Below, one piece after another: positions 27,637 through 37,725 of a stretch of DNA of 64,000 nt. Position numbers and translations under genes: made by a program. Under the pieces are notes generated by a model. That model made no database searches, had not been told where the DNA came from, and saw only the letters and a list, made by a program, of their open reading frames with translations. The number at the start of each line of letters is the position of its first letter. Position 1 is the first letter of the stretch. This DNA comes from Bifidobacterium reuteri DSM 23975 (GTDB lineage: Bacteria; Actinomycetota; Actinomycetes; Actinomycetales; Bifidobacteriaceae), in contig NZ_JGZK01000001.1 of NCBI RefSeq assembly GCF_000741695.1, positions 186,001 to 250,000 of the forward strand, written 5' to 3'.

Positions 27637-28557
27637 ATGGGCTCGCAACTCGCATTGAAATCACGCATCCACTCCACTGAATCGTTGGAGAAGATCTTCA
27701 ACGCACAGGAGATGATCGCGTCTTCGCATATCGCCAAGGCCCGTGATGTGGCTTTGAACGCGAAGCCGTACACCGATGCGATTTTCGATGCCGTGCAAGC
27801 GTTGGTGGCGCACACCCATATCACGCATCCGATCGCGATGAAGGGCGAGAACAACCCGCGAGTGGCTGTTCTCGCCCTCACCTCGGATCGTGGCATGGCC
27901 GGCCCGTACACCTCTTCGATTATCCGTGAAACGGAATCGCTGCTGGCCCGCCTCGAGGCGGATGGCAAGCAGCCGGAGCTGTTCGTGTACGGGCGTCGTG
28001 GTTCGACGTACTACAAGTACCGCAACCGAGACGTGGCGGCCACATGGGAAGGTGACACCGACCAGCCCGGCGTCGAGATCGCCGAGACGATCTCCAATAC
28101 GTTGATGGACGCCTATATGAAGCCGGCGGAGAAGGGTGGAGTCTCCGAACTCTACATCGTCTACACCGAGTTCATCAACATGGTGGTCCAGAAGGTTCGC
28201 GTGCTGCGCATGCTGCCGGTGGAGATCGTGGAGAACGAGGCAAAGGTCCCGGACCCGGAGAACGAGCCTGCGGCAGAGGATATCTCCCCGCTGTATTCGT
28301 TCGAGCCGAGTCTGGACGAGGTGCTGGATGCCATTCTGCCGAAGTACATCCAATCCCGTATCCACGAATGCCTGCTGACCGCAGCGGCCTCCGAGACCGC
28401 AAGCCGGCAGAACGCCATGCACACGGCAACGGACAACGCACGTAATCTGGTCGATGACCTCACCCGCAAGCTCAATGCTTCGCGTCAGGCCTCGATCACC
28501 CAGGAACTTACCGAAATCATCGGCAGCGCTGACGCGCTGAACACAAAGGAAGAGTAG
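27637..28557 (+). CDS. atpG: ATP synthase F1 subunit gamma
   Basis: A 306-residue rotor shaft. The N-terminal helix ALKSRIHSTESLEKIFNAQ and the C-terminal NAMHTATDNARNLVDDL are the conserved coiled-coil ends that turn within the alpha/beta hexamer. SDRGMAGPYTSSI is the family's typical SDRGLCG-type segment. It starts three bases after atpA, a strong sign of one transcript. Confidence 0.97.
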   Translation: MGSQLALKSRIHSTESLEKIFNAQEMIASSHIAKARDVALNAKPYTDAIFDAVQALVAHTHITHPIAMKGENNPRVAVLALTSDRGMAGPYTSSIIRETESLLARLEADGKQPELFVYGRRGSTYYKYRNRDVAATWEGDTDQPGVEIAETISNTLMDAYMKPAEKGGVSELYIVYTEFINMVVQKVRVLRMLPVEIVENEAKVPDPENEPAAEDISPLYSFEPSLDEVLDAILPKYIQSRIHECLLTAAASETASRQNAMHTATDNARNLVDDLTRKLNASRQASITQELTEIIGSADALNTKEE

Positions 28558-30053
<1,496 letters not shown>

Positions 30054-30054
<1 letters not shown>

Positions 30055-30350
30055 TGGCTGAATCGGAAAAAACCACGATGAAGGTGAACATCGTCGCTGC
30101 CGACCACCCGGTGTGGCACGGCGATGCGGCGAGCGTGACCATCCCCGCCTCGGAAGGCGGTATGGGCATCCTGCCGAGCCATGAGCCTGTGCTCACGGTC
30201 ATCAAGCAGGGTACGCTCACCGTGGTTGAGCCCGATGGCGATCGCCATATGTTCGAGGTGACCGATGGATTCATTTCCTTCGACTCGAACAAGCTCACCG
30301 TGGCGGTCGAGCGCGGTCGTGATGTGCAGTACTCCAGCACGGAGGCCTGA
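30054..30350 (+). CDS. atpC: ATP synthase F1 subunit epsilon
   Basis: A 98-residue rotor subunit. Only the N-terminal beta-barrel domain is present (MKVNIVAADHPVWHGDAAS, MGILPSHEPVLTVIK); the regulatory C-terminal helical hairpin of longer epsilons is absent, as in several actinobacteria. Its ATG overlaps the atpD stop by one base (TGATG). The operon ends here at a strong terminator. Confidence 0.95.
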
Positions 30351-30380
30351 GCTGCACCGATAGCGCGATCACACAATCGC

Positions 30381-30420
30381 AATGGCTCTCTCTGGGATTC
30401 CAGAGAGAGCCATTTTCTTA
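30381..30420 (+). terminator. Terminator of the atp operon
   Basis: AATGGCTCTCTCTGG / CCAGAGAGAGCCATT with a 5-base loop, followed by TTTCTTA. A long perfect stem 30 bases after atpC. Confidence 0.95.
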
Positions 30421-30492
30421 CGCATCGTGTTGATGCGCATGCATGACGCGCGAACGGCTTATGTGCGTGCCACGCCACTGCGGATTGGCGCT

Positions 30493-30646
30493 TTTTGCAT
30501 TCGCGTGGCACAAGCCTCTGCCACGCGAATGCAAAACATGCGATTATTGCATTCGCGTGGCGCGGTTTTGGGCCTTATAAGGGCAATAACCCGAGGGGCG
30601 CGTGTCACGCCACTGCACAATCATGGTTATTGCATTCGCGTGGCGC
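30493..30646. repeat. Intergenic palindrome C and two further half copies
   Basis: TTTTGCATTCGCGTGGCA (30493-30510) and its exact reverse complement (30519-30536) form an 18-bp stem with an 8-base loop. The half unit ATTGCATTCGCGTGGCGC returns at 30546-30563 and near 30629-30646 in the same orientation as the left arm. It lies between the convergent atpC and nucS genes; no T-run follows the main hairpin on the plus strand, apart from A/T at both tips. Confidence 0.85.
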
Positions 30647-30713
30647 AGAAGACGCGCGAACAGCTTTGTGCGCCGTTCACAATTCGCCACAGCACAGTAG
30701 GTCTTATCGCACC

Positions 30714-31433
30714 CTAGAACAGGCGCAGGGAATCGTCCTCGGTGCCTTTCATCTCGTCATAGTCGAGGATCAGACACGTGAAGCCACGATCCTTGGCCAG
30801 CACCTGGGCCTGCGGCGTGATGGTCTGCGCGGCGAAGATGCCGTGCACAGGAGCAAGCAATGGATCGCGATTGAGCAGCTCACAGTATCGCGTCAATTGC
30901 TCCACGCCATCGATGCCACCATGACGTTTGATCTCCACGGCCACATGCTCGCCATCCGCATTGATGGCCATGATGTCTACCGGACCGATGGCGGTGGGAT
31001 ACTCGCGGCGGACCAGTTTCGCGCCCTTGCCGATGCGTTCGATCTGCTCGGCGAGATAGCGCTGCAGATGATCCTCCACACCGTCCTTGATTAATCCCGG
31101 ATCCTCGCCCAAATCGTATGTCTGGTCGGAGTACACGCGGTACAGCGTGACTTCGAGCACATCCGACCCTTTGTCGGCAGTGACACGCAGCACTTTTTCG
31201 GGAATATCGTTCTCGTTGACAGAGTCGGTGTCGACAGAGTCGGTGTCGGCTGGCGTCATTTCGCGAATGGTGCAGGGGGCGGTCATCCAATTAAGCGGTT
31301 TATAGGATCCCAGTTCGGAGAAGATCAACAAACTGGAGTCGGCCTTGATAAGCAGCACCCGCTTGGCCAGCGGCAATGAGGCGTTGAGACGGCCGGAGTA
31401 TTCGGCAGCACAGTCGGCAACAATGATTCGCAT
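30714..31433 (-). CDS. nucS: NucS/EndoMS mismatch-directed endonuclease
   Basis: A 239-residue enzyme that cuts both strands at mismatches and stands in for MutS/MutL in many actinobacteria. The N-terminal domain has the standard opening MRIIVADCAAEYSGRL and ADSSLLIFSELGSYKPLNW; the C-terminal RecB-type nuclease has GPVDIMAINADGEHVAVEIK in two parts, with the catalytic Asp, Glu and Lys. Between the domains is an inserted TPADTDSVDTDSVNEND, from a tandem 15-base DNA repeat near 31222-31250. The C-terminal PCNA/beta-clamp contact is not obvious. Convergent with the atp operon. Confidence 0.95.
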   Translation of the reverse strand: MRIIVADCAAEYSGRLNASLPLAKRVLLIKADSSLLIFSELGSYKPLNWMTAPCTIREMTPADTDSVDTDSVNENDIPEKVLRVTADKGSDVLEVTLYRVYSDQTYDLGEDPGLIKDGVEDHLQRYLAEQIERIGKGAKLVRREYPTAIGPVDIMAINADGEHVAVEIKRHGGIDGVEQLTRYCELLNRDPLLAPVHGIFAAQTITPQAQVLAKDRGFTCLILDYDEMKGTEDDSLRLF

Positions 31434-31508
31434 AAGCCACCACTGTAATGCAATGCATGGTGATTGTTGTGGGCGGGGAGAGGAGCGCCGCAGAGAAGCA
31501 ACGGTATC

Positions 31509-31592
31509 GGCTTATGTTTCGCTCCACTTTCCCATACAACAATGGGGCGAAACATAAGCCACTGTTGTCAATGACTTATGTTTCGCCCCATT
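31509..31592. repeat. Intergenic palindrome D: three arms able to form two alternative hairpins
   Basis: Arm 1 GGCTTATGTTTCGC (31509-31522), arm 2 AATGGGGCGAAACATAAGCC (31541-31560) and arm 3 CTTATGTTTCGCCCCATT (31575-31592). Arm 2 pairs with arm 1 over 14 bases or with arm 3 over 18 bases, but not with both. It lies in the nucS-FKBP spacer, upstream of nucS and downstream of the FKBP gene on the minus strand. Confidence 0.85.
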
Positions 31593-31621
31593 CCATACGC
31601 GATTCACGGCGTACGAGGCAA

Positions 31622-32593
31622 TCAGTACGCGGCGAGGATGTCGATCACGAACACCAGCGTGGAGTTGCCCGGAATCGTGTCCCCGGAGCCATCGGCGCCG
31701 TAACCCAAGTCCGGCGGAATCACGAGCAGCACCTGCGAGCCGACGGTCTGACCGATCAGCCCCTGCTTCCATCCGGAGATGATCTGGCCGCTGGCCGACA
31801 GGTCGGCGTCGAACGTGGTGTTCTTGTCCCACGAGGAGTCGAACTGCTTGCCATTCGTAAGCCAGCCGGTGTACTTGACCACGGCGGTATCCGAATCGGT
31901 CAGGGTCTTGCCGGAACCCTTGATGAGCGTCTGCGTCACCAGACTGTCCACAGAACCCTGACCGTTCATATCGACTGAGGGCTTGCCATCCTTGGCGCGG
32001 GTCACCTTCGGCAGGTTGGCGGGCACATCCTTGACCTCCTCGCCAGTGGCCTTCTCAAGATCCTTGGACTTGGAGACGAACGTCATCGCCAGGATGTACG
32101 AGTAGCCTGACGAGTCGTTGTCATTGACGCCGAAACCGATGGTGGTGTTGATTTTCGCGCCCTTGATCTGGTTGTAGTAGGTGGAGGAGAGGGTCGAGGA
32201 ATCCACCTTGAGCGAACAATCCGGGGTGTTCTTGGTCCAGGTGTCCATGAGCTCGGTGCCGTCCTTGACATTCAGGGCTATGCCCTGCGCGCATACGCGA
32301 TCGCCTTCCTCGATGGTCTCGCCATCACCTTTCTGCAGCACCACATAGGAGCCGTCGGAGACGGTCATCGGAGTGTTGAAGGAAATCGTCGGCTTCTCGC
32401 CGAGTTTGCCGGTGGCGGTCACGCCGGCGATCTGCCTCGCGGACGAGGATGCCGAGGAATCGTTGGAATTCTTGGAATCGGAAGAATCGGAAGAGCTGGA
32501 GGAGCCTGAACATGCGGCCAGCGAAGCGCACATGACCAGTGAGCATGCCAGCGCTGCGGCTTTGGACAGCGGGCGGAATTGAGACTTACGCAT
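31622..32593 (-). CDS. FKBP-type peptidyl-prolyl isomerase lipoprotein
   Basis: A 323-residue exported lipoprotein: signal peptide with lipobox ASLAAC (Cys28), then a Ser/Asp/Asn-rich spacer (about 29-55). The C-terminal FKBP domain (about 215-323) shows VKYTGWLTNGKQFDSSW, ISGWKQGLIGQTVGSQVLL, IPPDLGYG and STLVFVIDIL. An earlier region (about 60-200) looks like a second, degenerate FKBP-like fold. It would help folding of secreted proteins on the outer face of the membrane. It is transcribed towards nucS. Confidence 0.92.
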   Translation of the reverse strand: MRKSQFRPLSKAAALACSLVMCASLAACSGSSSSSDSSDSKNSNDSSASSSARQIAGVTATGKLGEKPTISFNTPMTVSDGSYVVLQKGDGETIEEGDRVCAQGIALNVKDGTELMDTWTKNTPDCSLKVDSSTLSSTYYNQIKGAKINTTIGFGVNDNDSSGYSYILAMTFVSKSKDLEKATGEEVKDVPANLPKVTRAKDGKPSVDMNGQGSVDSLVTQTLIKGSGKTLTDSDTAVVKYTGWLTNGKQFDSSWDKNTTFDADLSASGQIISGWKQGLIGQTVGSQVLLVIPPDLGYGADGSGDTIPGNSTLVFVIDILAAY

Positions 32594-32696
32594 GGCTCAC
32601 CAGAGTACCGTCAAACCCTGATTTTTTCGTTCGCCGGCAACGGTTCAGACGAGTTCCTAGGCAATGGACAGGTTCGGATTGTAGAATGATGTCGTT

Positions 32697-34046
32697 ATGA
32701 GTGCTCAAGAACAGACCATGAATCCAAATCAGGATGTCATCGATCCATTGGAGAACCGCGCTGAGGGGCAGGAATCAGGGGCGGGAAATCCGGGGGAGAA
32801 CAAGGACGGCGAGCCGAAGCGTGCCGCGCGTCCGACCCGTCATGCCATGATCATGCGTGGCATAGTGACGCCTATTTTCGGCTTGCTTGCCGTGGCTGCC
32901 GTGGCATTGGGAATTCTGAATGCCACGATGTGGAAGCCGTCCAGCATCATCAACGCCAGTGCGACAATCAGCGGCACCCAATATGTCGTCACCGATCCCG
33001 GCGTATTGCCGCTGCTGGATCGGAACGCCACGCTGAACGTGAAGCCGAGCTCGTCATCGATGCAGGTGTGCGTGGCACTTGGCACGTCCAAGGATGTAGC
33101 CGGCTGGGTGGCTTCCGAGTCGTCGTATCAGCGCATCACCGGATTGGCGTCGTGGACTTCGCTCGCCACGCAGCAAGGCAAGGCCACGGGGGCCGCCTCC
33201 GAGGCCAGCGATGACAACGCCGTGGCATTCAAGGATTCGGACATGTGGTCGCAGGTCAAGTGCGGCAAGGGCGAAGTGACATTGACCAGCACCAAGACCG
33301 CCGATTCCACCGTGGCTATCGTCGATTTGGGCAAGGATGCGTCAAGCGCCGAGATTTCGATGCGCTGGGTGCGCTCGCAGGTGCCTGATTTCGCGATGCC
33401 GTTCTATCTGTCCGGCGGCCTGCTGGCAGTGGTCGCCGTCCTCTGCGCCTCCGTGTTCGCCATGCCTCCGCATAAGCGTCGCAAACGTATGGTGGAAGGC
33501 AAGGCCGTCATCCATACCGATTTGTCGTTTGCCGAGCGGGTTGAGCAGGGGCTGGTCGGCACCAAGCTGCCGGAGTCCGTGCCTGCGCGCAAGCGTCGCC
33601 GCCATGCCGCACATCGCCGTGGCGCGAAGAACGAGCCGGAATTGGAATCCGAGCAGATCGAGACCCCGGTGATCGTGGATCCCGCGGCGCGCAATATGGT
33701 CGCGGACCAGCAGGCCCAGCAGTCCGAACAATCAGAGCAATCAGCGCAGCCAGAGCATGATGTGTTCGAGGCTGCGGAGTCCGGTGCCGAAACCGGAACT
33801 CAGCTTGGCGGTGCGGACGGTGCGCACAGCGCTGGTCATAGTTATGGACATAGCGGGCGCGCCGGTTCGTTCGATGATCAGGCGACTTCAGTAATCACCC
33901 CTGACGAACTGCAGGCGTACTTCTCCCGTTTGGCCCGGGAAGTGCAGGATGGGCAGTCAACCGGTCCGGACGACGCGGACATGGTGGACAATGTGGGCAC
34001 CGGCAGTTCCGATACACACGTCGATCAGCAGGAGGAGGGGAAGTGA
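32697..34046 (+). CDS. Two-helix membrane protein of unknown function
   Basis: A 449-residue protein. A charged cytoplasmic N-terminus (1-50), a membrane helix (IVTPIFGLLAVAAVALGIL), an extracytoplasmic domain of about 150 residues with ASATISGTQYVVTDPGVLPLL, a second helix (FYLSGGLLAVVAVLCASVF), and a long Gln/Glu/Ser-rich cytoplasmic tail. No enzyme motif is seen. It overlaps the following lipoprotein gene by one base (TGATG) and the two are surely co-expressed; they probably act together at the envelope, a pairing seen in the layout but not tied to a known pathway. Divergent from the FKBP lipoprotein. Confidence 0.75.
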   Translation: MSAQEQTMNPNQDVIDPLENRAEGQESGAGNPGENKDGEPKRAARPTRHAMIMRGIVTPIFGLLAVAAVALGILNATMWKPSSIINASATISGTQYVVTDPGVLPLLDRNATLNVKPSSSSMQVCVALGTSKDVAGWVASESSYQRITGLASWTSLATQQGKATGAASEASDDNAVAFKDSDMWSQVKCGKGEVTLTSTKTADSTVAIVDLGKDASSAEISMRWVRSQVPDFAMPFYLSGGLLAVVAVLCASVFAMPPHKRRKRMVEGKAVIHTDLSFAERVEQGLVGTKLPESVPARKRRRHAAHRRGAKNEPELESEQIETPVIVDPAARNMVADQQAQQSEQSEQSAQPEHDVFEAAESGAETGTQLGGADGAHSAGHSYGHSGRAGSFDDQATSVITPDELQAYFSRLAREVQDGQSTGPDDADMVDNVGTGSSDTHVDQQEEGK

Positions 34047-35074
34047 TGAGCAAACGGATGCATGGCTTGATGAGACATGGCTGGGTAAAACTTGGCGCGA
34101 CGGCCGCCGCTGCATTGGCTCTGGTGCTGCCATTGGCCGCATGCGAAGGGCAGCTGCCGACCGCTGAAGCGCCTGCCGCCTCGCAACCTTCGCCTGACCT
34201 GACCGAGGCGCAGGAGAAGAAGATCCGGACCAAGATTCTTGAGACATTGGATGAGGCCGACGCGGCGAAGTCCGCAGATGGCTACAAGGCGGTGATGGCT
34301 GGCCCGCAACTGGAGATCCGTGCCAGTCAGGTGACCATCGCACAGAAGAGCGGCAGCATGAACAAATATGCGACCATCCCCAAGGATGTGTCGCAGGTCG
34401 TGATTCCCACCGATGACGGCTGGCCGCGTTCGGTGTTCACCATCACCACGACCACCGAAGACCAGCAGTCACAGCGTCTGCTGGTGCTCAACCAGAACAG
34501 CGCGCGTGAGAACTACAAGCTGGTTGCCATGGCGCGTCTGTTCGATGGCGTGAGCATGCCGAAGTTCGAGATTCCCACGCACGGTTCGCAGATGGGCACC
34601 GCCAAGGACACCGGTCTGGTGGCCACGCCGACCGATGCGCTCACCCAGTATGCCGACGTGCTGCAGAACGGCTCCAGCAGCCAGTACGCCTCGACGTTCA
34701 CCGACGATATGCTCCGCCAGCGTATCGCATCATTGACCAGCACGGTTCAGGAAGGCATCGCACGAAACAACGGTACGCAGCAGCAGACGTTCACCGCAGT
34801 GCCGGACCAGATGTGGGTGATGCGCACCGCCGACGGCGGCGATCTGGTGGTCGGACGCATCGATTCGACATGGACCCGCCAGGCAGGCGACGGCCGAGAA
34901 TCCCAGCCCGCGTCCGACGATGAGAGAATCCTCTACAATTCCGACCATTACACCAGCATCATGAAGGTCACCTATGTGAACGTGGTGGCGCTGTACGTTC
35001 CGCAGTCCGGCGACGGTGCTCAGATCACCGCGGTCGGTGCCGATCGGCAGCCGGTCAAGGTGGAGGCGCTGTGA
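34046..35074 (+). CDS. Lipoprotein of unknown function
   Basis: A 342-residue exported lipoprotein with lipobox PLAACEGQ (Cys33). After a Pro/Ala linker the body alternates short strands and helices (QVTIAQKSGSMNKYATIPKD, VLQNGSSSQYASTFTDDML). No catalytic motif is seen. The C-terminal half resembles a NTF2-like or DUF-type extracellular domain in feel only. Its ATG overlaps the previous stop, with GGAGGAGGGG just before; the pair is ended by a terminator. Confidence 0.75.
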   Translation: MSKRMHGLMRHGWVKLGATAAAALALVLPLAACEGQLPTAEAPAASQPSPDLTEAQEKKIRTKILETLDEADAAKSADGYKAVMAGPQLEIRASQVTIAQKSGSMNKYATIPKDVSQVVIPTDDGWPRSVFTITTTTEDQQSQRLLVLNQNSARENYKLVAMARLFDGVSMPKFEIPTHGSQMGTAKDTGLVATPTDALTQYADVLQNGSSSQYASTFTDDMLRQRIASLTSTVQEGIARNNGTQQQTFTAVPDQMWVMRTADGGDLVVGRIDSTWTRQAGDGRESQPASDDERILYNSDHYTSIMKVTYVNVVALYVPQSGDGAQITAVGADRQPVKVEAL

Positions 35075-35128
35075 CGCGTTCGGCGTGTCCGCCTATCGCT
35101 GAGCAAGGGCAATGAAGCGCGGTTCTTT

Positions 35129-35167
35129 CGATGCTGGAACTACAATCGGTTCCAGCATCGTTTTGTT
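35129..35167 (+). terminator. Terminator after the membrane protein/lipoprotein pair
   Basis: CGATGCTGGAAC / GTTCCAGCATCG with an 8-base loop, followed by TTTTGTT. Its position rules out the farther upstream start codons of the next gene. Confidence 0.92.
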
Positions 35168-35214
35168 ATGCGCAGGCATGTGTGGCCATGCGCGATTACA
35201 TGTGGAGGCATGGT

Positions 35215-36186
35215 ATGGCTGATCAGCAGTTCAATCCGGGAGTATCTCTGGCGGGTGCGGTCGATTTGGAGGCTCTGAAGCATCAGGTCAAGGCTGAGCC
35301 TGGTCAGGCCGGGGGAGCTCCGGCTGCAGGCGCTTATGTGATCGACACCACGGAGAATACATTCCAGGCGATGGTGCAGACCTCCGCCACGTTCCCGATT
35401 TTGCTGCTGCTATGGATTCCGACCGATGACCGCCTCTTCCCGATGGCGCGTGCGCTGGGCGACGCAGTCAACGCACTGAACGGCAAGATCCAGCTGTCCC
35501 GTATCGATATCTCCACCAACGCCTCGATCGCCCAGGCGCTTCAGGTGCAGGGTGCGCCTGCGCTGTTCGCGCTGATCGGCGGCCGTCCGATGCCATTGCT
35601 GCAGGGGCTGCCCGGCGATGATGAGCTCAAGCAGCTGTGCGATGAGGTCATCCCGAAGATCATCCAGGCCGCCGCCCAGGCTGGGGTCAGCGGTACCGCT
35701 CCGTATTCCGGTGACCCTGATTCCGATGCGGCCAAGAGCGCTGCGGCATCCGGCACCGATGCGGCAGCGCAGGTACCGCCCGAGCATGCCGAGGCGCATC
35801 GCCTTGCAGAGGAGGGTGATTACGCCGGTGCTGCGGCCGAATACGAGCATGTGCTGGAAATGAACCCGGGCGATGCGCTCGCCGCCCGCGAGCGCGCCAA
35901 GGCGCTGCTGCTGGCACGCTCCGGTCAGGCGAATGTGCGGGAGGTCCGCGCCGCCGCGGCTGCTGCTCCCGATGACGTGGAGGCGCAACTGGCCGTGGCC
36001 GATATCGATATGATCGGCGGGCAGATTCAGGATGCGTTTGATCGACTGCTGGACTATCTGGCCGCCGGCCACAAGGAAGACATCGAGCCGGTGCGCAAGC
36101 GTCTGCTGGAGTATTTCGCCATTCCGGAGCCTACTGATCCGCGCCTGGCGCGCGCACGCCGGCGCCTCGCCACGCTGATGTACTGA
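35215..36186 (+). CDS. CnoX-like chaperedoxin: thioredoxin fold plus TPR repeats, lacking CXXC
   Basis: A 323-residue protein. The N-terminal thioredoxin domain (about 35-150) has TFPILLLLWIPTDDRLFPMA where thioredoxins have WCGPC, so both redox cysteines are missing; GAPALFALIGGRPM is the cis-Pro loop. The C-terminal half has TPR-type helices (HRLAEEGDYAGAAAEYEHVL, MNPGDALAARERAKALLLA). This architecture matches YbbN/CnoX, chaperone-like proteins that hold unfolded clients for GroEL. It would be holdase only, with no disulfide activity. The ATG at 35215 is set by GGAGG six bases upstream; other starts lie inside the preceding terminator. The last residues and stop run into a tandem repeat. 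Confidence 0.85.
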   Translation: MADQQFNPGVSLAGAVDLEALKHQVKAEPGQAGGAPAAGAYVIDTTENTFQAMVQTSATFPILLLLWIPTDDRLFPMARALGDAVNALNGKIQLSRIDISTNASIAQALQVQGAPALFALIGGRPMPLLQGLPGDDELKQLCDEVIPKIIQAAAQAGVSGTAPYSGDPDSDAAKSAAASGTDAAAQVPPEHAEAHRLAEEGDYAGAAAEYEHVLEMNPGDALAARERAKALLLARSGQANVREVRAAAAAAPDDVEAQLAVADIDMIGGQIQDAFDRLLDYLAAGHKEDIEPVRKRLLEYFAIPEPTDPRLARARRRLATLMY

Positions 36187-36240
36187 GCGGTACTGAGTTG
36201 TACTGAAGCGGTACTGAAGCGGTACTGAAGCGGTACTGAC
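36181..36240 (+). repeat. Short tandem repeat of the gene-end TACTGA word
   Basis: The last codon and stop, TAC TGA, are repeated about six times with a 10-11 base period (TACTGAGCGG, TACTGAGTTG, then three of TACTGAAGCGG and a partial). It lies between the CnoX-like gene and the convergent CYTH gene. Confidence 0.85.
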
Positions 36241-36283
36241 TCTGGTCGGGACAGGGTGCTGACTTTGGTCGTGGCGGAGCGGA

Positions 36284-36910
36284 TTACGCCATTCTGTTCG
36301 TTCCGAAATACTGCTGGAAATGCGGGCCGCTTGTGGCGAGTTCGGCCTCGAAATCGCCGGCCCATTCGCCGAACGGGCGCGCGGCCAGCCCGTCATTGTT
36401 GAACCTGGCCTGATCGGTGATTTCGGTGATGCAGAACTTCGGGATGGTGAGGTTCGTCACCGGACTTGAACGTTCCGCCTCGGCGACGATCAGCGGAGCA
36501 TTGCCGCCACCGAATACATCGATGCTCCAGCCGTCTTCCGCGATCCACGCGGAATAACGGTTTTTGATGATGATGACTCCGCCGCGTTTGACCAGTTCCG
36601 CGGCGATGCGTGTATCGATCTCCCGCTCCACTTCGTACCGTGTGCCTCCCACGGAGGGGCCCTTGACCGTGACATAGGCTTCGGTGAAGCGCTCGCGATG
36701 CTGGTCCAGCACCTCCATCGGATTGACGTCCGCGGTCATCGGCACACGCAATGTGTGCGAAGTCAAACGGATGCGTAGCGCGTAATTGTCGGCGTGCACG
36801 TAATAGCTCTGGATGATGAGGGTCGGCGCGTCGCCGTCATCGTATTCCGCAGGGAATTCGCGGCAGAAAAAGCGGCGCTCGTATTCGAAGTCATCTGTAA
36901 GTTCCGACAT
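36284..36910 (-). CDS. CYTH-domain protein (triphosphate-tunnel family)
   Basis: A 208-residue protein with the CYTH opening EYERRFF (Glu9, Glu11, Arg13, a variant of ExExK), then LRIRLTSHTLRVP and VTVKGPSVGGTRYEVEREID, the Arg/Lys/Glu strands that line the triphosphate tunnel, and NRYSAWIAEDGWSIDVFGG near the middle. The family hydrolyses or cyclises triphosphates (inorganic tripolyphosphate, thiamine triphosphate, ATP). The exact substrate is not predictable. The start is the ATG of MSELTDDFEYER; a farther start overlaps the tRNA-Arg region. Confidence 0.88.
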   Translation of the reverse strand: MSELTDDFEYERRFFCREFPAEYDDGDAPTLIIQSYYVHADNYALRIRLTSHTLRVPMTADVNPMEVLDQHRERFTEAYVTVKGPSVGGTRYEVEREIDTRIAAELVKRGGVIIIKNRYSAWIAEDGWSIDVFGGGNAPLIVAEAERSSPVTNLTIPKFCITEITDQARFNNDGLAARPFGEWAGDFEAELATSGPHFQQYFGTNRMA

Positions 36911-37006
36911 AACCCCATTGTAGGGCGTACTACGGGGCGACGAACTGCCGATGCCGGGCATGTGCCGTATTCGTGCCGGGGATGGTGTACAGTGGAGAAA
37001 TTGTTT

Positions 37007-37082
37007 GGGTCCGTAGCTCAGTGGATAGAGCGTCTGTCTCCGGAACAGAAGGTCGAGGGTTCGATTCCCTTTGGGCCCACCA
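37007..37082 (+). tRNA. tRNA-Arg (CCG)
   Basis: 76 bases with CCA encoded. The anticodon arm is TCTGT-CTCCGGA-ACAGA giving anticodon CCG for CGG codons. The T arm is GAGGG-TTCGATT-CCCTT and the acceptor GGGTCCG/TGGGCCC has two G-T pairs. It is followed by ridA on the same strand. Confidence 0.95.
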
Positions 37083-37239
37083 GAATAGCCGTATTCCGGG
37101 CATTGCAATCGCCCGGATACCGCAAGCCGCTAGACTGCGACGTAATCGGCAACAAGCCGGTGGAGGCATATTGATGCGCGCGTGGTCGGCATTTTTTCGT
37201 GACACGAAGGTGTGCGCATCACATCATGGAAGGACATTG

Positions 37240-37632
37240 ATGATGAGTGAGAAGATGGAAGCGGTCGCTACTTCTGAAGCGCCGGCGGCGCTGGGCGCAT
37301 ACAGCCAGGCGGTGAAGGCCAACGGGTTCGTGTTCGTCTCCGGCCAGCTGGGCATCGACCCGGCCACCGGCGAACTGGCCGGTGAAACCGCCGGTGAGCA
37401 GGCTGCGCAGGCATTGAAGAACATCAAGTGCATTCTGGACACCGCAGGCACCGGCATTGAGCATGTCGTGCGCGCCACCATCTACCTGAAGAACGTCGAG
37501 GACTTCAAGGAGGTGGACGCCCGCTACGCCGAGGTGTTCATCGGCTCCGTGAAGCCCGCCCGCGTGGCCTTTGGCGGCAACGACATCCCCAAGGGCGCTC
37601 TGGTTGAGATCGATGCCATCGCCGTGCTCTGA
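37240..37632 (+). CDS. ridA: RidA-family enamine/imine deaminase
   Basis: A 130-residue trimeric-type protein with the RidA pattern: ALGAYSQAVKANGFVFVSGQ, GIDPATGEL, EQAAQALKNIKCIL and, near the end, PARVAFGGNDIPKGALVEIDAIA with the substrate-binding Arg. The enzyme clears reactive 2-aminoacrylate and related imines made by threonine or serine dehydratases. The first of two adjacent ATGs after GGAAGGA is used. It follows tRNA-Arg by about 160 bases, without another gene. Confidence 0.92.
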   Translation: MMSEKMEAVATSEAPAALGAYSQAVKANGFVFVSGQLGIDPATGELAGETAGEQAAQALKNIKCILDTAGTGIEHVVRATIYLKNVEDFKEVDARYAEVFIGSVKPARVAFGGNDIPKGALVEIDAIAVL

Positions 37633-37725
37633 TTTGGGGCCGTTGCGGCCGTGCTGCGCGTGGATGCTGTGGGCGCCGTTGCAGATTGCGTAAGCGCCAC
37701 TATGTACGGACACATACGACTTTGG

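Noticed and set aside
36911..37108. N-terminal extension of the CYTH gene
   Set aside because: It overlaps tRNA-Arg and is unlike the family; the ATG of MSELTDDFEYER is the family start.
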